Source of the DNA: Nitratidesulfovibrio sp.
GTDB taxonomy: Bacteria > Desulfobacterota > Desulfovibrionia > Desulfovibrionales > Desulfovibrionaceae
Assembly: GCF_040373385.1 (NCBI RefSeq)
Contig: NZ_JBDXXH010000002.1
Span: 124,001-188,000, forward strand
Length of the DNA: 64,000 bases
Direction of reading: 5' to 3'
Shown here: piece after piece, positions 52,345 to 61,636 of the stretch
Position numbering within the stretch: the stretch's first letter is position 1
How the letters are laid out: the number at the start of each line of letters is the position of its first letter
Notes under the pieces: generated by a model
Databases searched by the model: none
Told to the model about the DNA's origin: nothing
What the model saw: the letters and a program-made list of their open reading frames with translations, nothing else
Position numbers and translations under genes: made by a program

Positions 52345-53955
52345 TTATTCATCCTCCATACCGGGCAGTTCTTCCTGCCGCAGGTCCATGGTGCGCTTCT
52401 GTTCGCCGCGCATCACGAGGGCGTTGGCCACCAGCTCGTGGGTACCGTAGACCGTGACGCCGGGGGCCCAGTAGTTGGCCAGCGGGGGCAGGGTGGCCCG
52501 GTCGATGGCGCAGATGCAGGCCATGGTGTTCACGCCGTGCTTCTGCTGCACGTACCGCAGGGCATTGCCGCGGGGCAGGCCGCCGCGCATGCGGATTTCC
52601 ATGATCTCGTCGGTGTTCAGGCCGGAACCGCCGCCGCAGCAGAAGGTCTGCTCGCGGATGGTGTTCTCGGGCATGTCCACGTAGTTGTTGCACACGTTCT
52701 GGAGCACATAGCGGGGTTCGTCCAGCAGGCCCATGCCGCGCGCCGGGTTGCACGAGTCGTGGAAGGTCACGGTCAGGTGGTCGTTGCGGCTGGGGTCGAG
52801 GCGCAGCTTGTTGTGCTTGATGAGGTCGGCCGTGAACTCGGCGATGTGCACCATCTTGGTGGACGCCGCGTTCTTGAACACCGTGCCGGTGATGGGCGAC
52901 TTGGGCACTTCCATCCTGGACGGGGTGGGGCCGTTGAAGGTGTCCATGTACTGGTGCACCACGCGCCACATGTGCCCGCATTCGCCGCCCAGGATCCACT
53001 TGGAACCCAGGCGCTCGGCTTCGGCGTACATCTTGGCGTTCAGCTTCTTCGCCATGTCGAAGGTGGTGAACGAGCCGAAGTTGCCGCCTTCCGAGGCGTA
53101 GGTGGACAGGGTGTAGTCCAGCCCGATTTCGTGGAACAGCATCAGGTAGCCCATGAACGTGTAGATGCCGGGGTCGGCGAACACGTCACCAGAGGGCGTG
53201 ATGAACACGATCTCGTGGCCCTTTTCGTTGAAGGGCGGGTTGATCTTGATGCCGGTCACCGCCTCGATGTCCTCGCAGAGGAACTCGACGATTTCCTTGA
53301 AGGCGTGCGGCTGGATGCCAAGGTGGTTGCCGGTGCGGTTGCAGTTGAACACCGGCTCCATGATCCAGTGGATGCCAAGGCCCAGCTCGTGCAGCAGCTC
53401 ACGCGCGATGGCGGTGATTTCCGCGGTGTCGATGCCGTAGGGGCAGAACAGCGAGCAGCGGCGGCATTCGGTGCACTGGTAGAAGTAGTAGAACCACTCC
53501 TTGATGACGTCCTTGTCCAGCTTGCGGGCGCCGACCAGCTTGCCCAGCAGCTTGCCGGCGGTGGTGAAGTCGCGGCGGTACACCGAGCGCAGCAGCTCGG
53601 CGCGCAGCACGGGCATGTTCTTGGGGTCGCCCGTGCCGATGAAGAAGTGACACTTGTCGGCGCAGGCACCGCAGCGCACACAGATGTCCATGAACACCTT
53701 CAGCGAGCGGTGCTTGTCAAGGCGCGCCTTGAGGCCTTCGTAGATGATCTCTTCCCAGTTTTCCGGCAGGTTCCAGTCTTCCTGATCGGCCGACCACTCG
53801 TGAGGGTTCGGCATGCCGAGGGCCTTCATGTTGTCGACCTTGGCCGGATAGCACCACGTGCCGGGCTTGAAATCCGGCTTGGTGTCCATCCATCCTTCCA
53901 TGGGGAAGGCGGGGATGGTCGCGATCAGCTTGTCGGGAGTTGGCAGTTTGGACAT
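52345..53955 (-). CDS. dsrK: DsrK, cytoplasmic iron-sulfur subunit (HdrD-like)
   Basis: A 536-residue subunit that interacts with DsrC. Two [4Fe-4S] motifs (CVRCGACADKCHFFIG and CTECRRCSLFCPYGID) are followed by two CCG-type domains that hold the heterodisulfide-reductase-like noncubane cluster; the second reads CCGGGSGLNTDEI and the first HDSCNPARGMGLLDEPR. The N-terminus starts MSKLPTPDKLIATIP, as in other Desulfovibrio DsrK. It lies 9 bp behind dsrM and 2 bp ahead of dsrJ in one transcript. Confidence 0.96.
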   Translation of the reverse strand: MSKLPTPDKLIATIPAFPMEGWMDTKPDFKPGTWCYPAKVDNMKALGMPNPHEWSADQEDWNLPENWEEIIYEGLKARLDKHRSLKVFMDICVRCGACADKCHFFIGTGDPKNMPVLRAELLRSVYRRDFTTAGKLLGKLVGARKLDKDVIKEWFYYFYQCTECRRCSLFCPYGIDTAEITAIARELLHELGLGIHWIMEPVFNCNRTGNHLGIQPHAFKEIVEFLCEDIEAVTGIKINPPFNEKGHEIVFITPSGDVFADPGIYTFMGYLMLFHEIGLDYTLSTYASEGGNFGSFTTFDMAKKLNAKMYAEAERLGSKWILGGECGHMWRVVHQYMDTFNGPTPSRMEVPKSPITGTVFKNAASTKMVHIAEFTADLIKHNKLRLDPSRNDHLTVTFHDSCNPARGMGLLDEPRYVLQNVCNNYVDMPENTIREQTFCCGGGSGLNTDEIMEIRMRGGLPRGNALRYVQQKHGVNTMACICAIDRATLPPLANYWAPGVTVYGTHELVANALVMRGEQKRTMDLRQEELPGMEDE

Positions 53956-53964
53956 GTCGGCTCC

Positions 53965-54972
53965 TTACTCGGCGGCAGCGGCTTCTTCAGAGGTTTTGTC
54001 GACAGGCAGCCCCGCTTCTTCCATCAGTTCCCGGAACTCGTCTTCGTATTCCGCGTAGGTGCGGTACTTCTTGGGCGGGTTCCAGGGGTTCACGTGGCGC
54101 ACCGCGCGCGTGTTGTTGGGCAGGTTGCGCGTGGGGCTGAGGAAGACGCCGCCCATGTGCATCAGCTTGCTGAACGGGAAGTACGCAAGCAGGCACGAGA
54201 GCAGGAAGATGTGGATGAAGAACGCCGCGCCGATGCCTTCGGGCAGCACGGGGTTCATGGTCACGAGGCCCATGGTCAGCACCTTGACCGCGGCGATGTC
54301 CACCTTGGCGAAGTAGCGCATCCAGATGCCGCTGCCCACAAGGCCCAGCAGCAGGAACAGCGGAAAGTAGTCGTTGGCTAGCGAGATGTAGCGCACCTTC
54401 TCGCTGAACAGGCGGCGGGCCAGCAGGAAGCCGAGGGCCGCCACCACCAGCACGTCGGTCATGAACATGCGGGGCACGCCGATCTGCATGATGCCGTCAA
54501 CGAACTCGATGGCGGTCAGGGCAAAGGGCACCGGTTCAAGGAAGAACCGGAAGTGCCGGATGAAGATCAGCAGGAAACAGTAGTGGAACAGCAGCGCGAA
54601 AAGCCACAGCCACTTGGCCGAATAGTAGACCACGCGCGGGCCTTTCTGGATTTCGACCGAAGTGTTCCGGAAAAGCGACCGGAACAGCAGCACTTCGAGA
54701 AGCATGCGCCCCACGGTGCCAGCGGTGGTGAAGGGGCTGTCGAGCCGGGCGGGCTTGATCCAGTCCAGCGACTTCTGCTGGCCGCCCGTGGTCGGGATGC
54801 GGAAGGGAACGGGCGACTTGGCCCAGTCCACCATCCGCCAGACGAAACCGCCGATGAACACGAGCACCGCGGCATACGGCAACACCACCCCGATAAGATA
54901 CTGGAAGCCAGAGGCAGCTCCCAGCCAGGCGATGCAACCCAGCGCAATGACCGCTAAAAGTGAAATGAACAT
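53965..54972 (-). CDS. dsrM: DsrM, membrane cytochrome b subunit (NarI-like)
   Basis: A 335-residue membrane protein with about five to six helices (FISLLAVIALGCIAWLGAASG, VLPYAAVLVFIGGFVWRMVD, LFALLFHYCFLLIFIRH, MTDVLVVAALGFLLARR, FFIHIFLLSCLLAYFPFSKL). Paired His residues in helices (FHYCFLLIFIRHFRF, FIHIFLLS) are candidates for two haem b groups, as in NarI. It forms the DsrMK module that passes electrons from menaquinol to DsrC. The gene starts 15 bp after the RsbRD-type gene. Confidence 0.96.
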   Translation of the reverse strand: MFISLLAVIALGCIAWLGAASGFQYLIGVVLPYAAVLVFIGGFVWRMVDWAKSPVPFRIPTTGGQQKSLDWIKPARLDSPFTTAGTVGRMLLEVLLFRSLFRNTSVEIQKGPRVVYYSAKWLWLFALLFHYCFLLIFIRHFRFFLEPVPFALTAIEFVDGIMQIGVPRMFMTDVLVVAALGFLLARRLFSEKVRYISLANDYFPLFLLLGLVGSGIWMRYFAKVDIAAVKVLTMGLVTMNPVLPEGIGAAFFIHIFLLSCLLAYFPFSKLMHMGGVFLSPTRNLPNNTRAVRHVNPWNPPKKYRTYAEYEDEFRELMEEAGLPVDKTSEEAAAAE

Positions 54973-54987
54973 TCCGTTACCTCGCTG

Positions 54988-55533
54988 CTAGGCTATCGGT
55001 TTCTGCGTGTCCGGTTCCCCTACCGGCTTGTCCAATATACGTTCAGCCCTGCGCAGGAGCTGGGCGTACCCACGTTTGAAATCGTCAACTTTCATCATGT
55101 GCAGGCGCTCCCGGCATGCGGCATACTTGCCGAAAGCCATGAGCGCCACGGTATCGATGCGCGATTCCACCTCCAGCTGCTCGTCGTGCAGCCCGTGCTT
55201 CACGATGGCGGGCCGCAGCATCTTGCGGAGCACCGTCTTCAGCACGAACAGCACGCCCACGGCCTGTTCCGGGGAGAAATTCTGGATGGCCCGGATGCGG
55301 ATGACATCCTCTATGGCCTCGGAAAGGCGGGCATCGTCCACGTCTTCGCCGGCAATGGCGTCGAAGATGACCACGGCGGAAGCCGCGGTGGTGTGCCCCA
55401 CGGGGTTGGAGAACTGGTCCCTGCTGCTGCGCAGGAAACCTACGGTATCAAATGGATAGGTGCCATACATGGCATCTATCCACTTGTGGATGATGGCGTC
55501 CTTGTGCTCGGCGAGCAGGTCCCTGATGGTCAT
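54988..55533 (-). CDS. RsbRD N-terminal domain protein, first gene of the dsr operon
   Basis: A 181-residue all-helical protein matching, from memory, the RsbRD_N domain found at the N-terminus of stressosome RsbR-type proteins and as a stand-alone gene before dsrM in sulfate reducers. It begins MTIRDLLAEHKDAIIHKWIDA and has a central helix EDVIRIRAIQNFSPEQAVGVLFVLKTVL. In stressosomes this fold is a sensor of the globin type, but no haem-binding His can be assigned here. Spacing of 15 bp to dsrM implies co-transcription and a regulatory or assembly role in the Dsr complex; function unproven. Confidence 0.85.
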   Translation of the reverse strand: MTIRDLLAEHKDAIIHKWIDAMYGTYPFDTVGFLRSSRDQFSNPVGHTTAASAVVIFDAIAGEDVDDARLSEAIEDVIRIRAIQNFSPEQAVGVLFVLKTVLRKMLRPAIVKHGLHDEQLEVESRIDTVALMAFGKYAACRERLHMMKVDDFKRGYAQLLRRAERILDKPVGEPDTQKPIA

Positions 55534-55680
55534 GTGAACTCTTTGCCGTTGCGGTTAGCGGGCGCGCCTCTTGCGGCGCACCCCCCTATACGGCGTTTTT
55601 TTCGCTTTGTCCAAGCGAAAAGGGGGGATGCGTCGCCTCCCCGGACAAACCCCGCGCACGGCGCGCACGGGTGCGATGTC

Positions 55681-55727
55681 TGAAAAAATGATTTTTTTCA
55701 CATAGTCTGAAACGCCCGAAAGGTCAA
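55681..55727 (-). promoter_or_regulatory. Promoter and overlapping palindrome of the rsbRD-dsrMKJOP operon
   Basis: On minus TTGACC (55722-55727), a 17-bp spacer and TATGTG (55699-55704) form a good vegetative promoter about 150 bp before the first gene. Immediately downstream and overlapping the -10 is a palindrome with 8-bp arms, TGAAAAAA-N4-TTTTTTCA (55681-55700), well placed to be a repressor site. The remaining intergenic sequence 55728-55983 is featureless. Confidence 0.55.
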
Positions 55728-55983
55728 CAAATCTTGCGGTTTCTGGTTGACTGCTCAATTTGTCGGGCGAGTCCGGCGGTACCGGGGGCAGGGGGAGGAG
55801 CCTGGTCCACTACGGCCCAGGCCAGGCCGTGGCGCGGGGCATGGCAGGGCCCGCAGTCTGGTACAACCCCGACAGGCCGCATTCCGGCCCTGGGCAGGCG
55901 CCCGGCGTGGTGAAACGGAGCAGGCGGGCGGCGCTGCCGGGGGGGCAATGGCGGCGGCGCTGACGGCAGGCCCTGCGTGATGC

Positions 55984-57024
55984 CTAGTTGCAGGTGGCGT
56001 TGCTGGAGGGGGTCTGCCCGCAGCCCGCGAAGTCGTTGGTCAGGAACGGCAGGGGTGTGTCCTGCCCCGTGGGGGCAGGGGCTGGCTTGCCTGCCTGCCC
56101 CTGTACCGGCGTGGAGGGACCCTGCTGCGGGGCGGCGGGACGTGCGGGCTGTGAAGAGGCCGGGGCGGTGGTGGCGGTTCCGTCAGCCCCGTGGCCGAAG
56201 GGCAGGCGGGGCATGCCCGCCATCAGCATCACCGGCAGCCGGTCCGCTCCGGTGGAAAGCACGCGAGCCTTGTTGCGCAGCAGCTTCCAGCGCAGCCGGG
56301 CCTGCTCGTACAGGGACATTGCCGGGGCCTCCGGGGTCTCCACAGCCTTGCGCAGGGCATCCGCCACGGACGCCCCCTGTTCAATGGCGCGGCGCATCTG
56401 CTCAATGGCCAGGATGTCGTCGTCGTTTTCGGCCACCGGGCGGTAGGCCACGGTGTCCGGCGCGGCACCGGCAAGGGCGGTGATGGCCTGGCGGCAGGCC
56501 GGGCATGACGGCGAGAAGTACAGGGTGACGGGGGCGTTTTCCGGCCCCGTGAGGTTCCAGGTGCCCATGCGCTCGGTGGCCAGGGCCGCGCCGTTGGCGA
56601 AGAACAGGCCGCCCCACACCAGAAGCAGGATGGAGATGCGCTGTTGCCGGTCGCGGCGTGGTTCACCGGGAATGGCCACGAAGGCCCCGGCGATGAGCGC
56701 GGCCACCACCAGGCAGGCCGCACAGGGGGCGGTAAGTGCCATCAGTGCCAGCAGTGCCGTGTCGGCAGCCAGCATCAGCCAGGCGAACCCGCGCGCGGCG
56801 CCCTGCTTGCCGAAGATGCAGAACAGGGCTAGGAGCGAGAACGCGCCCGTGCCATACCACCACAGGGGCAGGCCCCATATGGTGAGGTTGCTGTACAGCG
56901 AGCAGCCGGTGCTGACGCATAGCGACTCGGAAGGGGCGATGGCGGCCCAGGCGCAGAAGGCCGCGCCCAGCGCGGCGAGCAGAAAGCCGCCCCAGATTGA
57001 GGCGGAACGATTTGACGCGAGCAT
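55984..57024 (-). CDS. Vitamin K epoxide reductase-type protein fused to a thioredoxin-like domain
   Basis: A 346-residue inner-membrane protein for periplasmic disulfide chemistry. Residues about 8-145 form the VKOR four-helix bundle with the loop Cys pair Cys36/Cys41 (SLCVSTGC) and the active-site CxxC Cys101-Cys104 (APCAACL) at the start of the last helices. Residues about 160-290 are thioredoxin/DsbA-like with CPAC (Cys174, Cys177; SPSCPACRQA). The C-terminal 60 residues are a Pro/Gln-rich tail with two further Cys. Such fusions take the place of DsbB plus DsbA. The start at 57024 is 93 bp from the divergent YgjP-type gene. Confidence 0.88.
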   Translation of the reverse strand: MLASNRSASIWGGFLLAALGAAFCAWAAIAPSESLCVSTGCSLYSNLTIWGLPLWWYGTGAFSLLALFCIFGKQGAARGFAWLMLAADTALLALMALTAPCAACLVVAALIAGAFVAIPGEPRRDRQQRISILLLVWGGLFFANGAALATERMGTWNLTGPENAPVTLYFSPSCPACRQAITALAGAAPDTVAYRPVAENDDDILAIEQMRRAIEQGASVADALRKAVETPEAPAMSLYEQARLRWKLLRNKARVLSTGADRLPVMLMAGMPRLPFGHGADGTATTAPASSQPARPAAPQQGPSTPVQGQAGKPAPAPTGQDTPLPFLTNDFAGCGQTPSSNATCN

Positions 57025-57116
57025 GTCTCGAATCTCCAGTGCGGGTCTTGCGGAAAGGCCAGCCCGAGGCGAGGCGATAGTATGCGGTAAACAGGCACAG
57101 GTAAAGCCCCGTACAC

Positions 57117-58133
57117 ATGAGCCCAACGAACCCCTTGAAAGACCTGATGCGACGGTTTGCCGGACTCCGGTCGGGATGGCCCGAAGCCGGACGCGAGGCT
57201 GAGCCGGATATCGTCCGGGGCAACGGCCCTGACGGTATCCATGACAAGGAACACGGCAGCGGGCACGGCCACGCGCATGGTCGTGTGCTGGACGAGGCCT
57301 CGCCCGATGCCGCCGCCGTTCCTTCACCCGTCGTGGCCTGGCCGCCCCGGCACGACGTGCGCACCAGTCCCCGCGCCCGGCGGGTGCGGTTGCGTATCGT
57401 GCCCCGGCGCGGGCTGGAGGTGGTGATACCGCCCGGCTTCAGCGCAACGCGCATCCCGGAGGTGCTGGAGCGGCACCGTACGTGGATCGTGCGGGCCCTG
57501 CTGCGGGCCGGGCTGGCCGAGCCGGTGCCCGGCCCGGCGTACGGTTCGGATGGGGGCGAGGGTGGACCGGGCATCGGGCAGGGCTTCCAGCCCGGAGCCG
57601 GGGCCTTCCTTGGGCCGGACGGCATCCGCAGTGTACCCACCGAGGTGGTGCTGCCCGCCGTGCAGGCGAGGTATGGAGTGATTCGTGCGCCCCTTGCGCC
57701 GGGCATGCGCCCGGAACTGCGCGAGGTGGACGCCGCCCTGCGCCTGCGCGTGCCGGAAGGGGGTGGCGGTGACGGCGTGGCCGTGGACCTTCTGCGCGAC
57801 TGGTTGCGCGCAGTGGCTCGGCGTCGGCTGGCGCCGTGGCTGCACGCGCTGGCCGTGGAGCATGGCTTTCACTACCAGCGCTGCGTGGTGCGCATGCAGC
57901 AGACCCGCTGGGGCAGTTGTTCCGCACGGGGCACCATCAGTTGCAATGCAAGCCTGCTGTTCCTGCCGCGCGAACTGGCCCGCCATGTGTTGCTGCACGA
58001 GCTTTGCCACACCGTGCACCTGGACCATTCATCCCGTTTTCATGCCCTGCTGGACCGGGTGGACCCGGATGCCGCACTATGGCGCGAGGGGTTGCGTTCC
58101 GGGTGGTCGCATGTGCCGTGGTGGGCGCGTTAG
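57117..58133 (+). CDS. YgjP-type metallopeptidase domain protein (DUF45)
   Basis: A 338-residue cytosolic protein. The C-terminal half is the YgjP/DUF45 zinc-peptidase domain: QTRWGSCSARGTISCNASLL, zinc motif HELCH, then THLDHS-like VHLDHSSRF. Its N-terminal part has ARRVRLRIVPRRGLEVVIPP, also typical. About 90 residues of Gly/Pro-rich sequence (about 130-185) interrupt the family's usual spacing. YgjP proteins are reported near type I restriction genes in other bacteria and alone elsewhere; a role here is unknown. The start is uncertain, as 57117 has no clear ribosome-binding site. Confidence 0.8.
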   Translation: MSPTNPLKDLMRRFAGLRSGWPEAGREAEPDIVRGNGPDGIHDKEHGSGHGHAHGRVLDEASPDAAAVPSPVVAWPPRHDVRTSPRARRVRLRIVPRRGLEVVIPPGFSATRIPEVLERHRTWIVRALLRAGLAEPVPGPAYGSDGGEGGPGIGQGFQPGAGAFLGPDGIRSVPTEVVLPAVQARYGVIRAPLAPGMRPELREVDAALRLRVPEGGGGDGVAVDLLRDWLRAVARRRLAPWLHALAVEHGFHYQRCVVRMQQTRWGSCSARGTISCNASLLFLPRELARHVLLHELCHTVHLDHSSRFHALLDRVDPDAALWREGLRSGWSHVPWWAR

Positions 58134-58264
58134 GTGTAGTGTTTCGGTAAGTTGTGCACCTGCGGCTTCGCTATCGATGGTGCGAACTGGCGCGGTTCCC
58201 GGCGGGGGGGCCGCGCCTTCGTTTGAGGTGGGCGCGTTGGGCTTGTGCCAACCCGCCAGCACGC

Positions 58265-58297
58265 AAAAAAAGGGGAGGCGCCTTGCGGCGCCTCCCC
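58265..58297 (-). terminator. Terminator of sat
   Basis: A perfect 11-bp stem GGGGAGGCGCC-GCAA-GGCGCCTCCCC followed by seven T on the minus strand, 30 bp beyond the sat stop. Confidence 0.97.
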
Positions 58298-58326
58298 GAT
58301 GTAGCGAGCGTTGAAGTGGCCGGAGC

Positions 58327-59613
58327 CTACTTCATCACGGAGCCGGAAGCGGCCTGCTGCATCTTGACCTCGACCTTTTCGGTCAGGCCTTCGTAGTAGG
58401 CGCGCAGGATTTCCAGCACTTCGTCGCGGCCGAAGTGGTCGGCAACCGCGGCGCCGTCGGACAGGGCCTTGCGCAGCTTGGTGCCGGAGAGGATGACGCG
58501 GTCTTCCTTGCCGTGCGGGCAGGTACGCAGGGAGGCCATGCCGTCGCACTTGTAGCAGTAGAAGGTCCAGTCGATCTTCAGCGGGGTGCAGATCAGGGCC
58601 TTGCCGGGTTCGGGGCAGGCTTCGTTGGTGTAGGGGATCTTGTCGAAGATGGTCTGGGCTTCGAACATGCCGTAGAAGTCGCCCACGCCAGCGTGGTCAC
58701 GACCGATGATCATGCGGTTGATGCCGTAGTTCTGGCGGAAGGTGGCGTGCAGCAGGCCTTCGCGGGGACCGGCGTAACGCATGTCCAGGGGGTAGCCGGC
58801 CTGGATGACGTTCTGCTTCACGAAGTACTTTTCGACCAGGGTGTCGATGCACTTCACGCGCACTTCGGCGGGGATGTCACCGGGCTTCAGGGCGCCCACC
58901 AGGGAGTGGATGACCACGCCGTCGCACACTTCGATGGCGATCTTGGCGAGGAATTCATGCGAACGGTGCATGGGGTTGCGCAACTGCAGGGCGGCAACGT
59001 TGGCCCAGCCGCGTTCTTCCATTTCGGCGCGCAGTTCGGCGGGGCGCTTGTACACGCCGGCGAACTTGGTGGGGAAGTCACCTTCGGACAGCACCTTCAC
59101 GGTACCGGCGACGTTGAATTCCTTCTGTTCCATGACCATCTTCACGCCGGGGTGGTCTTCGAGCGCCACTTCCCAGAACTTCTGGGAGTCGGGGCCATCG
59201 CCTTTGAAGACGAGTTCGCATTCCCACTTCTTGTCGGCTTCGGTCATTTCGTAGATTTCTTCGATCTTCATGGTGGCGAAGGTTTCACCCTTGCGCACCA
59301 GGGCCACTTCGTCGCCCACCTTGACGGCAGCGGCGTCTTCCTTGGAGATGTCCATGGTCACCGGCACGGGCCAGAAGGTGCCGTCGGCGGTGGTCATCTT
59401 TTCGCAGACGCTCTTCCAGTCGGCCTTCTTCATGAAGCCGTTCAGCGGAGAGAAGCCGCCGATGCCCATCATGATGAGGTCGCCCTTGGTGCGCGAGCTG
59501 ATTTCGATCTGCTTCAGGCCAGCGGCCTTCTTGAGTTCGGTTTCGCGGGCGGCACCTTCGAGCAGGCAGCAGACGAGACCCTTACCACCATGAGGGGGAA
59601 CCAGCTTGGACAT
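58327..59613 (-). CDS. sat: Sulfate adenylyltransferase (ATP sulfurylase)
   Basis: A 428-residue cytosolic enzyme activating sulfate to APS, the first step of dissimilatory sulfate reduction. Hallmarks: nucleotide motif [10 protein letters not shown] (QxRN-HxxH class), [12 protein letters not shown], and the Cys-rich end that binds metal in Desulfovibrio enzymes ([20 protein letters not shown]). The start at 59613 gives [13 protein letters not shown], as in D. vulgaris Sat, with GGAGG 9 nt upstream; an ATG three codons earlier is too close to that site. It is monocistronic with a Rex-like operator upstream. Confidence 0.97.
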   Translation of the reverse strand: MSKLVPPHGGKGLVCCLLEGAARETELKKAAGLKQIEISSRTKGDLIMMGIGGFSPLNGFMKKADWKSVCEKMTTADGTFWPVPVTMDISKEDAAAVKVGDEVALVRKGETFATMKIEEIYEMTEADKKWECELVFKGDGPDSQKFWEVALEDHPGVKMVMEQKEFNVAGTVKVLSEGDFPTKFAGVYKRPAELRAEMEERGWANVAALQLRNPMHRSHEFLAKIAIEVCDGVVIHSLVGALKPGDIPAEVRVKCIDTLVEKYFVKQNVIQAGYPLDMRYAGPREGLLHATFRQNYGINRMIIGRDHAGVGDFYGMFEAQTIFDKIPYTNEACPEPGKALICTPLKIDWTFYCYKCDGMASLRTCPHGKEDRVILSGTKLRKALSDGAAVADHFGRDEVLEILRAYYEGLTEKVEVKMQQAASGSVMK

Positions 59614-59756
59614 ACCTTCCATCCTCCAAATGAATGTGTTGTTGCCATGGCGCGCCGCTTCGGGGGCGGCGGCGTACGAAAAAACTGTTCTCGTGTGAGA
59701 AGCATGTGGAAGCGGCGGTGCATTCGGGAGTGCATCTCGCCGTTCACGTATTCCTC

Positions 59757-59782
59757 TTGTGAAATATTTTACATAATGTCAA
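59757..59782 (-). promoter_or_regulatory. Rex-type operator overlapping the sat promoter region
   Basis: TGTGAAATATTTTACA (59759-59773 core, within TTGT..ATAA) agrees at 14 of 16 positions with its own reverse complement and fits the Rex palindrome TTGTGAAATATTTCACAA. It lies directly next to TTGACA (59777-59782 on minus), a likely -35. Rex senses NADH/NAD+ and represses sat in D. vulgaris (established). It is about 145 bp upstream of the sat start. Confidence 0.75.
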
Positions 59783-60118
59783 GCGGCAAATGGGAGAAAA
59801 GCGTCAGCCCGCTGATTTTGCGCCGGAAAAAGCACGCACGCCCGGTACGGATGGGGCGGCCCGGATTGCCGCGCATGGGGAAAAACGCAGGTTTGCGCGG
59901 CGCTGTGTTCAGGCGGCAGGAAGGGGCGGGGGCGGCGATGCGGAGGCGTGCTGTGCCTGGCGGGTGTGTTGTTGCGGGACCGTATCTGTAGGTTTTTCGT
60001 GTTGGCGAGGGTCTTTATAATACCCCGAAGTCATGGGATTAGATTGGCCGTTCATGCGGAGCGGGCCAGGCTGGCCGACGCTGGCCTGCGGCAATGGCGC
60101 GAGGGCGCACGACGGAAG

Positions 60119-60197
60119 GTGACAATTGTCCACCAATTTGGTTGTGATAAAATGACCAAGGGGGTGTGGCCAAGGCGCCCGACATCGGGCGCCTTGG
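60119..60197 (+). other. Candidate small-RNA promoter and hairpin in the sat/rpsL gap
   Basis: TTGTCC (60126-60131), a 16-bp spacer and TAAAAT (60148-60153), preceded by the palindrome GACAATTGTC, lead into a perfect 12-bp hairpin CCAAGGCGCCCG / CGGGCGCCTTGG (60170-60197) without a T-run. A separate TATAAT is at 60016-60021. No coding frame with a ribosome-binding site is present in 59783-60683; a small transcript or leader structure is possible but unproven. Confidence 0.3.
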
Positions 60198-60369
60198 GAT
60201 GGGTAGGGGGTGTTGGATTCTCCCGTCCGTCCGGCAGCCCCCCGCATCTGCAGGATGGGGCCCGAGCGCACTGCGACGCGCGGGGTGCTCTGCCGGAGTA
60301 GCTGTGCCGATGCTGTGCGTGGGGCATATCAATAATACATGACGCAGCCTGTTCTGGGGTGGCTGCGGT

Positions 60370-60411
60370 GGTGCAGGTGCAGGTGCAGGGGCAGGTGCAG
60401 GGGCAGGGGCT
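60370..60411. repeat. Imperfect hexamer tandem repeat
   Basis: About seven units of GGTGCA/GGGGCA in a row, in non-coding sequence 350 bp upstream of rpsL. A short frame through it (Gln-Val repeats) lacks coding signs. Confidence 0.7.
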
Positions 60412-60683
60412 GCCAGCTTCGCGGTTGTGCATGGTCGCGCCGCCCGTGGGCGTGGGGGAAGGGCGTAACGTTGCCCGAAGGTTGGTATGGAAAAAACTTG
60501 TCCATCGGGAGGAAAAGGGGTACAGAAGCTGGGTTCAGGACCATGGTGGGCGATTTTGCGGGGATGCTGGCTGCTGGAACCCCGCCCCACCGGAGCGCTT
60601 GCGGTGCGTCCGGTAGCCCGTGTGACCGTGTGTTCGGCGCGAACCTGCCCCGTAGGTGATGGGCGGGTTCCGTATCATGTTGC

Positions 60684-60712
60684 TTGACAACGGTCAGGCG
60701 CTGGGCTATGCC
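60684..60712 (+). promoter_or_regulatory. Promoter of the rpsL-rpsG-fusA operon
   Basis: TTGACA (60684-60689), a 17-bp spacer and TATGCC (60707-60712), 49 bp before rpsL. A consensus -35 with ideal spacing fits a strong ribosomal promoter. Confidence 0.75.
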
Positions 60713-60760
60713 CATGCGCCTTTACCGATAGTTTCCGATCCACTTTCACGGAGGAGCAGA

Positions 60761-61132
<372 letters not shown>

Positions 61133-61147
61133 CAAGGGAGTATTTCG

Positions 61148-61618
61148 ATGCCTCGTAAAGGTCCCGTCCCCAGACGTGAAATTCTGCCCGATCCGGTGTA
61201 CAACAGCCGGCTGGCCGCCCGTTTCATCAATCGCCTGATGTACGACGGCAAGAAGGGTGTGGCAGAAAAGCTGTTCTACAAGTCGCTCGAAACCCTGGGC
61301 GAAAAGACCGGTGAAGAGCCCCTGAAGGCGTTCGAACGCGCCGTCGAGTCCGTGAAGCCGCACCTTGAAGTGAAGGCCCGCCGCGTTGGCGGCGCCACCT
61401 ACCAGGTGCCCATGGACGTGCGGCCCGACCGTCAGGTCTCGCTGGCCATCCGCTGGCTGATCAACTATGCCCGCTCGCGCGGCGAGAAGGGCATGTCCGC
61501 GAAGCTTTCCGCCGAGCTCATTGATGCCTTCAACAGTCGCGGCGGCGCCGTGAAGAAGAAGGAAGACACCCACCGCATGGCCGAAGCCAACAAGGCCTTC
61601 GCCCATTACCGCTGGTAG
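61148..61618 (+). CDS. rpsG: Ribosomal protein S7
   Basis: A 156-residue 30S assembly protein that nucleates folding of the 16S 3' domain. It starts [20 protein letters not shown], has the [19 protein letters not shown] segment and ends [11 protein letters not shown]. Length and start are standard, with AAGGGAG upstream. In E. coli S7 represses its own operon translationally; the same is possible here. Confidence 0.98.
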   Translation: MPRKGPVPRREILPDPVYNSRLAARFINRLMYDGKKGVAEKLFYKSLETLGEKTGEEPLKAFERAVESVKPHLEVKARRVGGATYQVPMDVRPDRQVSLAIRWLINYARSRGEKGMSAKLSAELIDAFNSRGGAVKKKEDTHRMAEANKAFAHYRW

Positions 61619-61636
61619 GGCGCCGGAGTACCCATC

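Noticed and set aside
52438..54381. A 647-residue open frame antisense to dsrK and dsrM
   Set aside because: Same shadow effect; the dsr genes carry all known motifs.
60359..60616. An 85-residue frame through the GGTGCA repeats
   Set aside because: The Gln/Val repeat is produced by the DNA repeat; no ribosome-binding site or conserved domain.
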